From NCBI GenBank assembly GCA_902791025.1, contig CADATZ010000033.1, forward strand, positions 1 to 64,000: a stretch of DNA of 64,000 bases, written 5' to 3'. This stretch comes from an uncultured Chloroflexota bacterium. GTDB taxonomy: Bacteria; Chloroflexota; Anaerolineae; Anaerolineales; Anaerolineaceae. Numbering within the stretch: position 1 is the stretch's first letter; every line of letters starts with the position of its first letter. The translations under genes were made by a program, and so were the position numbers. The notes beneath the pieces were generated by a model that did not search any database, was not told the origin of the DNA, and was given only the letters and a program-made list of their open reading frames with translations. Positions 17,601 through 24,526 of the stretch are shown here, one piece after another.

Positions 17601-18154
17601 TGTTCCCACAAACTGATCCGCCTCGCCTCAGCCATCTCAAGAAATCCGGTCATATTCGGCAGCCCGGTCAGACTGTCGTAAAAGCTTTTGTGTCCCAGGG
17701 TTTCTTCCAGAAGAACCTTATTGAACGCATGATTCAGCTGACTTTCGTGTTCCTTCGCGTCCGGGACATACTCACCCTCATTTGTGTACCAAATGACCGC
17801 GAGTCTAACATCCGGACGGGGATAAATGTGTTCGCCGCGGGCATGAACAATGTGGTAAGAACCGTTTACTTTCGTCCGGTAGGCAATATTGAATTCCTTG
17901 TCTTCCGTGGCAAAGCGATATGCCGCGTTCGCAGCTCTGGCAGCGTCATCCGGATGGGTGTCCCGATACATGTCATTGTCCATCAGGGCATAAGCTTCAT
18001 CCCGCTTCAGGTCAAAGAGGTTCAGAAAACCCTGCGAGAGCACCAGCGTGACAACACGTTTGTCGATAAATTGATAGATAGCAAAAGGAATGCTCGATTG
18101 TTCCATCAAAGCCATCTCGGCTGAAGAATATTGATACTTTTCCATTGTAGTCAC
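14675..18154 (-). CDS. PAS-GGDEF-EAL-PAS-type cyclic-di-GMP phosphodiesterase
   Basis: A cytoplasmic 1159-residue signalling protein. Order: PAS-like sensor (about 20-130), degenerate GGDEF (site GMDIF at 235-239), EAL domain with intact EAL at 355-357, NFSR, EITES, DDFGSGYSS near 476 and CEGVE, then at least two or three PAS-like repeats (620-1000), and a second degenerate GGDEF (EKDEF at 1090-1094). The EAL domain looks catalytic and both GGDEF domains inactive, so it should degrade cyclic-di-GMP. Placing the EAL domain in the middle is unusual. It is divergent from an HD-GYP gene. Confidence 0.9.
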   Translation of the reverse strand: MTTMEKYQYSSAEMALMEQSSIPFAIYQFIDKRVVTLVLSQGFLNLFDLKRDEAYALMDNDMYRDTHPDDAARAANAAYRFATEDKEFNIAYRTKVNGSYHIVHARGEHIYPRPDVRLAVIWYTNEGEYVPDAKEHESQLNHAFNKVLLEETLGHKSFYDSLTGLPNMTGFLEMAEARRISLWEQRIQPTVIFFNVNGMKYYNRKYGYNEGDKLLQRIAKILASHYGNENCSRFGMDIFAAITGEADPEETLDRIFSECSRIEGGNGLTVRAGIAVDIDEKMNFSLVCDWAKYACDVNRGTLVSKHHYFNESMLADVDKRQYIIDNLDRAIREKWIRVYYQPIVRTANGRVCDEEALSRWVDPVRGFLVPDDFIQPLEESKLIYKLDLYVVEQVLEKMKIQASRGLNLVPISINFSRTDFDVCDLVEEVRKRVDASGISRDKITIEITESVVGSDFDFIKEQVGRFQSLGFKVWMDDFGSGYSSLDVLQSIHFDLIKFDMRFMQNFDNGDESKIILTELMKMAIGLGLETLCEGVERQEQLDFLREIGCTKVQGYYYTKPISMEEVLARYEKGIQIGFENPDETDYYSALGRINLYDMALFKQDDQESFRNYFNTLPITIIESDGERFRIVRCNRSFRDFLNLMEWNAPTGKFFNYADVEDRPGLMFMKIVRQCGVDGSRMIIDDVMPTGSVVHAFLRRIAVNPVTGMAAVVMAVLGVMDDAKPNTAVTYAHIAQALSSDYFDLFYVDLKTDQFTQYNTGGAAGNIGIEKHGENFFSEALKDARRILYAPDLEMFCNAFTKEKVIKALDEHESFTLTYRQMYHGEPVYVTMKAVRMAENSDYIIIGVSNIDAQMKQQEALERIRQEQLTYTRITALSGDIICIYIVDPLTDNYNEYSASSSYEGLGLAKSGENFFERARLDASDTVYEEDVDRFLTLFSKDKVMTGIRENKVYGIRYRLLINGEPKYVSLKAALVNESEGEHLIIGVQDIDARLRRDHAYAQNIAIANAKVNIDSLTGVKNKHAYDAVAEQLDEQINKRHYVEFAIAVFGMKDLLHIKNDNTREDEENWIKKAASVIGGTFKRSPLFRFEKDEFVVISQGQDYEYMDDLVRRIELLNDKNTFVEDLVIPVGMAKYAGDQDVASVFDRAVENMKLKYMFQ

Positions 18155-18334
18155 ACCTTTACTGTTTTTGAAAGGAGCGATAGCCCCCGTGCAGCCTGTT
18201 TTTCATGCGTTGATGAAACAATTGATCCGATATAAATTATTATAATGGAGCACTAACTGTTTTTCAGTAAATAATTATATATAAAGTGCATATGATATGG
18301 GGAAGCGAATCTATAACCATTTTACAAAATCAGG

Positions 18335-18340
18335 TATAAT
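18335..18340 (+). promoter_or_regulatory. -10 element of the HD-GYP promoter
   Basis: A perfect TATAAT lies 43 bp before the start of the HD-GYP gene. The -35 region is weak. The 18155-18382 gap between the divergent cyclic-di-GMP genes is AT-rich and shows no riboswitch I can recognise. Confidence 0.5.
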
Positions 18341-18382
18341 GATTGCGTGATTCACAATGGCAAAACCACAGGATGAATTCTT

Positions 18383-19642
18383 ATGGAAGAAAAACCCTTC
18401 ACCAATATCCGCTCTCTGCTGAGAGCGCTCGCTAAAGCATTGAACCTCATCAATCACGAGGTTGAAAACCATCATGAACAGACCGCCTATCTGGCATACT
18501 GTGTCGGGATCGAAATGGGGCTGGAAAAAGAACAGATCCACACCATCATTTATGCGGCCTTACTGCATGATGTCGGCAGCATCATGCTGGAAGAACCCGC
18601 CTCGATCACCGAAATCGAAAGCAGAGCGGAAGAATATGCGCAAATCGGAGCGGATATGCTGCGGGACCTGCCGTACTTCAGCGGTATCGCCTCTGTCATC
18701 GAATACTGTCAGACCAATTGGCAGGATATCGTTTCCGCGGGGAATGAAACCCTTGAATGCGCACGGATGGCCTCGATCATTCATCTGGCAGACGCAGCCT
18801 CTTTGTGTCTGGACCGCAGTAAAAGGATCCTGAACCAGGTGGACGATATCTGCGGCGTCATCGAAGGCGGGCGGGAAAAATATTTCATGCCGGAAGCGGT
18901 TGACGCATTTCTGAACCTGCGTCAGTACGAGCTGCCCTGGCTGGACGCTATGGAAAACCCTTCCTTCTTGATGTACTTCACCGGAGATATGCACAAGGTT
19001 TCCCTGCAAAAGGCTGCGGAACTCACCAAACTGATTTCGCGCATCATCGACTACCGCTCTTCCTTCACCGCCATGCACTCCGCCGGCGTAGCTGCCACCG
19101 CTGTCGAACTGGCTAAGCTCTGCGGCATGAGTGAGGAAAATTGTCTGAAAATGGAAATTGCCGGGAACCTGCATGACGTCGGGAAACTGGTCGTGCCCCG
19201 TGCGATATTGGAAAAACCGGGAAAACTCACCAAAGAAGAGTTCAACGTCATCAAAGAACACACCTATTTTACCCGACTGATTTTAATGGACATTGACGGT
19301 TTTGAGGAAATCGCCAACTGGGCGGCGTTTCACCATGAAAAGCTCAACGGCCGCGGTTATCCGTTCCACTTTGGCGGGGATCAACTGGATTTAGGCTCGC
19401 GGATCATGGCAGTCGCGGATATTTTCTCGGCAATCACAGAAATCCGTCCATACCGACCGAGTATGAGCAAAGAACAGGCAATTCGGGTGCTTCGCGAAGA
19501 CGTCGAGAACGAAGCCATAGACGGAAGCATCGTTGATCTGCTCATCGCCAATTATGAACAGATCGACAGTTCCAGAGATCGAGCATCCCGGGAAGCCGGA
19601 AAACGATATTTTGACTACATCGGGGAAAAAGGACAGGAGTAA
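18383..19642 (+). CDS. Double-HD protein with HD-GYP phosphodiesterase domain
   Basis: Predicted cyclic-di-GMP phosphodiesterase of 419 residues. The N-terminal half holds an HD-like domain (LHDVGS at 61-66). The C-terminal half has the complete HD-GYP signature: HDVGK at 264-268, HHEKLNGRGYP at 317-327, and the metal-binding VADIFSAIT. There is no membrane segment or recognised sensor, so the first HD may be regulatory. The thioesterase gene starts 5 bp after its stop, so the two are co-transcribed. It is divergent from the EAL protein, suggesting shared control. Confidence 0.9.
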   Translation: MEEKPFTNIRSLLRALAKALNLINHEVENHHEQTAYLAYCVGIEMGLEKEQIHTIIYAALLHDVGSIMLEEPASITEIESRAEEYAQIGADMLRDLPYFSGIASVIEYCQTNWQDIVSAGNETLECARMASIIHLADAASLCLDRSKRILNQVDDICGVIEGGREKYFMPEAVDAFLNLRQYELPWLDAMENPSFLMYFTGDMHKVSLQKAAELTKLISRIIDYRSSFTAMHSAGVAATAVELAKLCGMSEENCLKMEIAGNLHDVGKLVVPRAILEKPGKLTKEEFNVIKEHTYFTRLILMDIDGFEEIANWAAFHHEKLNGRGYPFHFGGDQLDLGSRIMAVADIFSAITEIRPYRPSMSKEQAIRVLREDVENEAIDGSIVDLLIANYEQIDSSRDRASREAGKRYFDYIGEKGQE

Positions 19643-19646
19643 TACG

Positions 19647-20075
19647 ATGTACGAATATAAACACACCGTTCAATACTATGAAACAGACCGGATGGGGTTT
19701 ACCCATCATTCCAATTATATCCGGTGGATGGAAGAAGCGCGAATCAGCTTTATGGATCACATCGGTTGGAACTACCAGCGGTTTGAAGACGAAGGGATCA
19801 TTTCACCGGTTACAGCTGTGGAATGTAAATACAGGAAGACCACCACATTTCCTGAAATCGTAACGATAGAAGTTTCGGTCGAAGAATTCCGTTCGATCAA
19901 ACTGAGAATAAAATACACCATGAAAAATGCCGGTGGGGATGTGGTTTGCGAAGGAGCATCGGAGCATTGTTTTCTCAATAAGGACGGGAAATTCATAAAG
20001 ATCGACAAGGAATATCCCGGTTTTGCCGAAATTCTCACTCAGATGTCAAATGAATCCGGGAGAAATCACGAATAA
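19647..20075 (+). CDS. Acyl-CoA thioesterase, YbgC/4HBT hotdog family
   Basis: Small cytoplasmic hotdog-fold thioesterase predicted to hydrolyse acyl-CoA or related thioesters. The 142 residues begin YKHTVQYYETDRMGFTHHSNYIRW, matching the YbgC signature in which the usual Asp of YxDTDxxGxVxHxxY is Glu here. AGGAG at 19635-19639 supports ATG 19647, overlapping the end of the HD-GYP gene's leader region. Linkage to a cyclic-di-GMP enzyme has no obvious explanation. Confidence 0.88.
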   Translation: MYEYKHTVQYYETDRMGFTHHSNYIRWMEEARISFMDHIGWNYQRFEDEGIISPVTAVECKYRKTTTFPEIVTIEVSVEEFRSIKLRIKYTMKNAGGDVVCEGASEHCFLNKDGKFIKIDKEYPGFAEILTQMSNESGRNHE

Positions 20076-20186
20076 AAGGTATTATTGACAAACGAAAGTA
20101 CAATTATCAAAAACAACTCCAATTGCCGGAATAAAACAGTATTCCCAATTTGATATTTACAGTAAAGCAAAAACCGGAGGTATTTC

Positions 20187-20699
20187 ATGAAAATCACAAT
20201 TTTAAACGGCAGCCCGAGAAAAGAAAACACCCTGGCAATGGCAGAGGCATTCGCGGAAGGCGCAAAGGCAGCAGGACATGAAGTCGAGATCCTGCATGTG
20301 GGGAAAATGAAGATCAACGGTTGTCTTGCCTGTGAGTACTGACATGGGAAAGGCGAAGGAAAATGTATCCAGAAGGACGACATTGAAAAACTGATGCCGG
20401 TTTATCTCGAAAGTGACATGCTCGTTTTTGCCTCACCGATCTACTATTTCGGCATGACCGCCCAGATCACTGCCGCGATCCAGAGAGTTTATTGCATCGG
20501 CAAACCGGCAAAAGCCACGAAAGCCGCTCTGCTGCTGAGCTCTGCTTCCCCAAACCCGTATGAAGGCGCCATCGCGACCTACAAGAGCCTGTGCGCATAC
20601 ACCGGTTTGGAAGACATGGGTGTGTTCACCGCAGCGGGAGATGAGAACAAATCCGAAGCAAAGCTCAAGGAAATCTGCGAATTTGCAGCGAAACTGTAA
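20187..20699 (+). CDS. NAD(P)H-dependent FMN reductase-like flavoprotein with in-frame TGA, candidate selenoprotein
   Basis: Reading through one TGA (20340-20342, codon 52) gives a 170-residue flavodoxin-fold protein: N-terminal LNGSPRKENT phosphate loop, KINGCLACEY-TGA-HGKGEGKC, KDDI, FASPIYYFGM and LLLSSASPNPYEGA. In this family the TGA position is normally Cys (a CxxC pair), so the codon may encode selenocysteine. From 20362 to 20384 a hairpin forms: AATGT/ACATT and TCC/GGA with an AGAA loop, its loop starting 28 nt after the TGA, the range of bacterial SECIS elements. GGAGG precedes the ATG. The alternative is a single-base nonsense mutation; everything after it is intact. Confidence 0.75.
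20362..20384 (+). promoter_or_regulatory. SECIS-like hairpin after the in-frame TGA
   Basis: Lower stem 20362-20366 with 20380-20384 (5 bp), an internal bulge, upper stem TCC (20368-20370) with GGA (20375-20377), and tetraloop AGAA whose second base is G. Its position and loop fit the loose consensus for bacterial selenocysteine insertion elements. Confidence 0.55.
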
Positions 20700-20725
20700 C
20701 GAGAAACCTGAAAGCCCGCTGAATC

Positions 20726-21610
20726 TTACAGAAATTGCTTTTTCAAAATTTCAGCAAATTCAGACAAATATTGTTCATTCCGTCCCTGTTTCCAGAAAGC
20801 GCAGTACTTTCTGGTTACGGGGACATCCTTTTTGAACAGCGGAATCCTGGTGATGGAGCTGTCAAAAAAGGAATCATCCCGGATTCCCTCGATTGGCAGG
20901 AACCCTTTTTGTGAAACGACCATGATCCTGGCATCCGGCAGCGTTTCGGCAAAAATAAAATTTCCTTTGAAACCGACAATATCTCTATAGTAGGTCTCTT
21001 CATTGACCTGCTGATTTTTCCCTGCGACAAGGATGCAGGGTATATTTTTCAATGCGTCCGGCTCGATCCGGTTCTGGTTTGAAATCGGGTTACGGGATGA
21101 AATTTCAATATAACAATGAGTGTCTGCCAATTCAAAATTCACATAATCATCCGAAAAAGCCCTGCGCTGATCATTCAGAACGAGATCGACCCGGTTATCC
21201 CGCAGCGCTTCATATAGATCTTCATGATTTCCGTTCTCGATATGAAGCTCTATATCCGGATTTTTCTCGGAAAATTCGGATATTGCATTCTGGAACTCAT
21301 ATCCTCCGTAACATTTCAGGTAACCAATCCGCAATATAGGACGATCCTCCCTTGCGGCTGCTTTTGTCTCTCGAACTGCGGCGTCCAGATCATTCAGCAG
21401 AACAGAACATTTCCGATAGAAAACTGAGCCGGCAGGAGTCAGCGAAAAAGTCCGGTTATGCCGTTCCAGAAGCTCTACCCCGAGTTCATTTTCCAATGCT
21501 TTGATCTGCTGAGAAACTGCGGACTGGGAAATGAAACAACGCTCCGCCGCTTCGGAAAAGCTGTTCGTCTCAACCACCGCCAGAAAGTATTTGATCTGCT
21601 TCAACAACAT
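20726..21610 (-). CDS. LysR-family transcriptional regulator
   Basis: The 294 residues start with a standard LysR winged helix (FLAVVETNSFSEAAERCFISQSAVSQQIKALENELG) and continue into a periplasmic-binding-like effector domain. The ligand is unknown. It is divergent from a flavodoxin operon beginning at 21856 and next to another flavoprotein, so it most likely controls this redox island. The shared upstream region holds a promoter with a small palindrome over its -10 box. Confidence 0.92.
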   Translation of the reverse strand: MLLKQIKYFLAVVETNSFSEAAERCFISQSAVSQQIKALENELGVELLERHNRTFSLTPAGSVFYRKCSVLLNDLDAAVRETKAAAREDRPILRIGYLKCYGGYEFQNAISEFSEKNPDIELHIENGNHEDLYEALRDNRVDLVLNDQRRAFSDDYVNFELADTHCYIEISSRNPISNQNRIEPDALKNIPCILVAGKNQQVNEETYYRDIVGFKGNFIFAETLPDARIMVVSQKGFLPIEGIRDDSFFDSSITRIPLFKKDVPVTRKYCAFWKQGRNEQYLSEFAEILKKQFL

Positions 21611-21645
21611 ATATCTCTCCGCATGTTACCCTATAGAAGTACCGA

Positions 21646-21722
21646 TTATTTCATTTTGAGTCAAAAGTGACCTGTTTTCGTTGACTCAAAAATGAGTCAA
21701 CAGAACAGGTTATTTTGACTCG
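21646..21722. repeat. GAGTCAA palindrome, copy 2
   Basis: At 21658-21721 the arms GAGTCAAAAGTGACCTGTT and GTTGACTC pair with GAGTCAAC, AACAGG and ATTTTGACTC. It is preceded by CGATTATTTCATTTT, like copy 1. It lies in a divergent promoter region, so it is not simply a terminator. Confidence 0.85.
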
Positions 21723-21759
21723 CATAAGTTTTACTAATGTATTTTAGCACGATTTTATA

Positions 21760-21797
21760 TTGATTCGTTAAACAATATTAACTATACTATAAGTATA
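21760..21797 (+). promoter_or_regulatory. Flavodoxin operon promoter with possible operator
   Basis: TTGATT (21760-21765) and TATACT (21783-21788) are 17 bp apart. The palindrome ATACTATAAGTAT at 21785-21797 overlaps the -10 and is a candidate binding site for the divergent LysR protein. Confidence 0.6.
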
Positions 21798-21855
21798 AAA
21801 ATTCAGAAAGTATTTATTCGGGACAGTCCCAATAGAGAACTGAAAGGAAATACCA

Positions 21856-22374
21856 ATGGCAAAAAGTCTTGTGATCTACTACTCCCGCAAAGGGAACAAC
21901 TATGTAAACGGAGGCATCCGTAACCTGAAGAAGGGAAACACCGAAATCGTCGCTGAGTTTATCGCTGACGCCGTAGGTGCGGACCTCTTCGAAGTCGAAA
22001 CTGTACGCACCTACAACGAAGACTATATGGTCTGCATCGAGGAAGCCAAAGAAGACATGCGGGAAAATGCCAGACCGGAACTGAAGAAGTATCTGGATTC
22101 CATTGAACAATATGACAACATCGTTGTCGCCGGTCCCTGCTGGTGGGGAACCTATCCTTACGCGATCTTCACCCAGCTGGAGAAACTGGACTTCAGCGGA
22201 AAGAAGGTCTTCCCGGTCATGACACATGAAGGCAGCGGACTTGCCGGTTCCGCACAGGCGCTGAAAAAATACTGCAAGGGTGCTGTTGTCGGAAACGGAC
22301 TTGCTGTTCATGGTGCTGACGCGGCCAATTCACGCGGTGCTGTTGAAAAATGGGCAAAAACTAATTTAATGTGA
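21856..22374 (+). CDS. Flavodoxin-family protein (cytoplasmic)
   Basis: A 172-residue flavodoxin-fold protein predicted to bind FMN. It starts LVIYYSRKGNNY, an expanded phosphate loop typical of the flavodoxin_4 group, with WWGTYPYAIF and THEGSGLAGS as the other flavin-contact loops. It resembles the next gene closely and probably arose by duplication. GAAAGGAAA precedes the ATG. The next start lies 8 bp past its stop, indicating an operon. Redox partner unknown. Confidence 0.9.
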   Translation: MAKSLVIYYSRKGNNYVNGGIRNLKKGNTEIVAEFIADAVGADLFEVETVRTYNEDYMVCIEEAKEDMRENARPELKKYLDSIEQYDNIVVAGPCWWGTYPYAIFTQLEKLDFSGKKVFPVMTHEGSGLAGSAQALKKYCKGAVVGNGLAVHGADAANSRGAVEKWAKTNLM

Positions 22375-22382
22375 GGTATTTT

Positions 22383-23000
22383 ATGAAAAAATTATTTGTT
22401 CTTTTGACTGTTGTTATGGCAATCTGTGCCATGTCCTGCTTTTCCTACGCGGACGATGAAGCATCGGATATTCTCGTCATGTATTTCTCCCGGACCGGTG
22501 AACAATATACCGTCGGCGTGATCGATAAAGGGAATACAGCTATCGTCGCTGAAATGATCGCGGAACAAACCGGCGCAGATCTGTTTGAAGTGCTTCCGGT
22601 CGATGACCATTATCCTATGACCTATAACGCCCTGACTGATGTTGCCAAACAGGAACAGAACGCCAAGGCAAGACCGGAATATGACAAAGAAGAGCAGCCA
22701 GACTTTTCCCAGTATGAAACGATCTTCATCGGTGCACCGGTCTGGTGGGGCGACTGGCCGATGATCATGTACACTGTGTTCGAAAATAATGATTTCACAG
22801 GTAAAAAGCTCATCCCATTTTCCACCCACGAAGGCAGCGGACTCTCCGGATTCGACAGGAAGCTCCAAAATGCCTGTCCGGACGCGGAGGTACTGACCGG
22901 TCTGGCCATCCGCGGAAATGACTGCCAAAACCGGCAGGATTCCGTAAAGCAATCTGTGGAAGACTGGCTTTCCGGGCTTGGATTTCAAAACGCCCAATAA
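22383..23000 (+). CDS. Exported flavodoxin-like protein
   Basis: A 205-residue paralogue of the preceding flavodoxin that begins with a signal peptide (MKKLFVLLTVVMAICAMSCFSYADD), with probable cleavage after SYA. The mature part has VMYFSRTGEQY, WWGDWPMIMY and THEGSGLSGF. The AMSC stretch could also be a weak lipobox. A flavodoxin outside the cytoplasm is unusual and points to extracytoplasmic electron transfer. ATG 22383 follows GAGG; an upstream GTG 22371 would remove the clean signal peptide. Confidence 0.87.
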   Translation: MKKLFVLLTVVMAICAMSCFSYADDEASDILVMYFSRTGEQYTVGVIDKGNTAIVAEMIAEQTGADLFEVLPVDDHYPMTYNALTDVAKQEQNAKARPEYDKEEQPDFSQYETIFIGAPVWWGDWPMIMYTVFENNDFTGKKLIPFSTHEGSGLSGFDRKLQNACPDAEVLTGLAIRGNDCQNRQDSVKQSVEDWLSGLGFQNAQ

Positions 23001-23045
23001 ATATAAATACAACATGAATTAAGAATAACTAATCCATAATATTGG

Positions 23046-23051
23046 TATAAT
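23046..23051 (+). promoter_or_regulatory. -10 element before the aldo/keto reductase
   Basis: A perfect TATAAT with AAGGAG at 23060-23065 downstream. The -35 region is not obvious. Confidence 0.45.
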
Positions 23052-23070
23052 ACAATAATAAGGAGAGCAA

Positions 23071-24210
23071 ATGAAAAATCTTGGATTTGGTATGATGAGA
23101 CTTCCGGTTCTTACCGGCCCGACGGATTTTGATTACGGACAGCTCAATGCGATGGTAGACGCGTTTTTGGCTGCCGGATACACTTATTTCGACACCAGCT
23201 ATGTCTATCATAACGGGAAAAGTGAAGAGGCTACACGCAAAGCGCTTGTAGAGAGACACCCTCGGGAAAGCTTCACGGTTGCTACCAAGTTCCCGACATT
23301 CATGCTGATTCCGGAAGAAAAAATCGAAGAAACATTTCAGAGCCAGCTGGACAACCTCGGCGTCGAGTATATTGACTACTATCTTCTCCACAATATTCAG
23401 ACTGTCTTATACGATGGGTATGACGGGAAGATGGGCATTGTCAAAACGACGAATCTGTTTGATCACGCGAAGAAATGGAAAGAGAATGGGAAGATCCGTC
23501 ATTTGGGGATATCCTTCCACTCTTCCGCAAAGCTGCTGGACCGGGTTTTGACAGAACACCCGGAAATAGAATTTGTACAAATCGCGCTGAATCCCATCGA
23601 CTGGGACAGTGAACTGGTTCAGGCAGGTCCCTGTTATGAGGTGATCCGCAAACACGGGCGGAAAGTCGTGGTCATGGAAACCGTCAAAGGCGGCGGACTT
23701 GCCAAATTGCCGGAAAAGGCGGAAGCTCTGCTGAAAGCAGCCCATCCGGACTGGAGCATTGCATCCTGGGCTGTCCGGTTCTGTCTTGACCTGGATGATG
23801 TAATCGCGGTTCTTTCCGGTATGAGCACGCTCCAACAGGTGATGGATAATACGAAAACCAGCAATGAAGCACAAAAGCTCACGGATGAAGACCGGAAGGT
23901 CCTTGCTGAGGCGATGAACCTTTACCGCGAGTCCGCTCCAATTCCTCAGAGTGAAATTGAACAGTATAAAGGACTGCTCTACCATGGTGTTCCGGTCAGT
24001 GCCATTCTGCAGGCTTACAGCATCTGCCAGATCCAGCCGGATCCGGGCTTTTCGGATGATAATAACTATCTCAAAAACGCCATAGCCGAAGCAGAACACG
24101 TGGACTTCCACAACGGACTGTCGAAGCAGACTGTGACTACAAAAGAAGGAAAAGATATCACGGAAATCGTTGAAAAGGCAGTCGCCTGGCTGACCGAACA
24201 CAGTTTCTAA
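23071..24210 (+). CDS. Aldo/keto reductase
   Basis: A 379-residue NADPH-dependent oxidoreductase with the usual catalytic residues in place: Asp and Tyr in FDTSYVY, Lys in VATKFP and His in LLHNIQ. Unlike many related proteins it has no C-terminal 4Fe-4S cysteines; its final roughly 100 residues form a helical tail of unknown role. It sits in the flavin/redox cluster with its own promoter-like TATAAT and a strong terminator, so it is probably transcribed alone. Confidence 0.92.
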   Translation: MKNLGFGMMRLPVLTGPTDFDYGQLNAMVDAFLAAGYTYFDTSYVYHNGKSEEATRKALVERHPRESFTVATKFPTFMLIPEEKIEETFQSQLDNLGVEYIDYYLLHNIQTVLYDGYDGKMGIVKTTNLFDHAKKWKENGKIRHLGISFHSSAKLLDRVLTEHPEIEFVQIALNPIDWDSELVQAGPCYEVIRKHGRKVVVMETVKGGGLAKLPEKAEALLKAAHPDWSIASWAVRFCLDLDDVIAVLSGMSTLQQVMDNTKTSNEAQKLTDEDRKVLAEAMNLYRESAPIPQSEIEQYKGLLYHGVPVSAILQAYSICQIQPDPGFSDDNNYLKNAIAEAEHVDFHNGLSKQTVTTKEGKDITEIVEKAVAWLTEHSF

Positions 24211-24240
24211 TAGCTATCTCGATTAAAGAGTTCTGTACAT

Positions 24241-24298
24241 AAAAGAAGCACACGGAGAGATGTATACCAACAATGTACCAGCACCGTGTGCTTCTTTT
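24241..24298 (+). terminator. Long-stem terminator after the aldo/keto reductase
   Basis: AAAAGAAGCACACGG at 24241-24255 pairs with CCGTGTGCTTCTTTT at 24284-24298, a 15-bp stem with a 28-nt loop, ending in T. Confidence 0.85.
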
Positions 24299-24309
24299 GT
24301 ATTGGAAAA

Positions 24310-24404
24310 CGCTGATTAATGGTCATTTCACGTTGTCTGAGTCATAGCGACCTGTTCTTTTGACTCAAGTCAGAGTCAATAAAAACAGGTCACACTGACT
24401 CAAA
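24310..24404. repeat. GAGTCAA palindrome, copy 3 (diverged)
   Basis: TGAGTCA, GACCTGTT and TTGACTC at 24338-24366 pair with GAGTCAA, AACAGGTC and TGACTCA to 24402. It is preceded by GCTGATTAATGGTCATTTCA, an expanded form of the flank in copies 1 and 2. Confidence 0.8.
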
Positions 24405-24526
24405 AAATATTCTCATATTTGATGAATATCTGTCTATGAAAGCAATATGATTCAATTATAATTTTTTATTATCTATCAATTTCTTTATAAGAATCGGCAA
24501 ATACCAATATTGCAAAGGAGTAATTT

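Noticed and set aside
18155..18382. Cyclic-di-GMP riboswitch between the two phosphodiesterase genes
   Set aside because: No match to the GEMM core that I can see; only AT-rich sequence and a TATAAT box.
20340..20342. Reassignment of TGA to a sense codon across the genome
   Set aside because: TGA ends several clearly complete genes here, such as those ending at 12945, 14565 and 22374.
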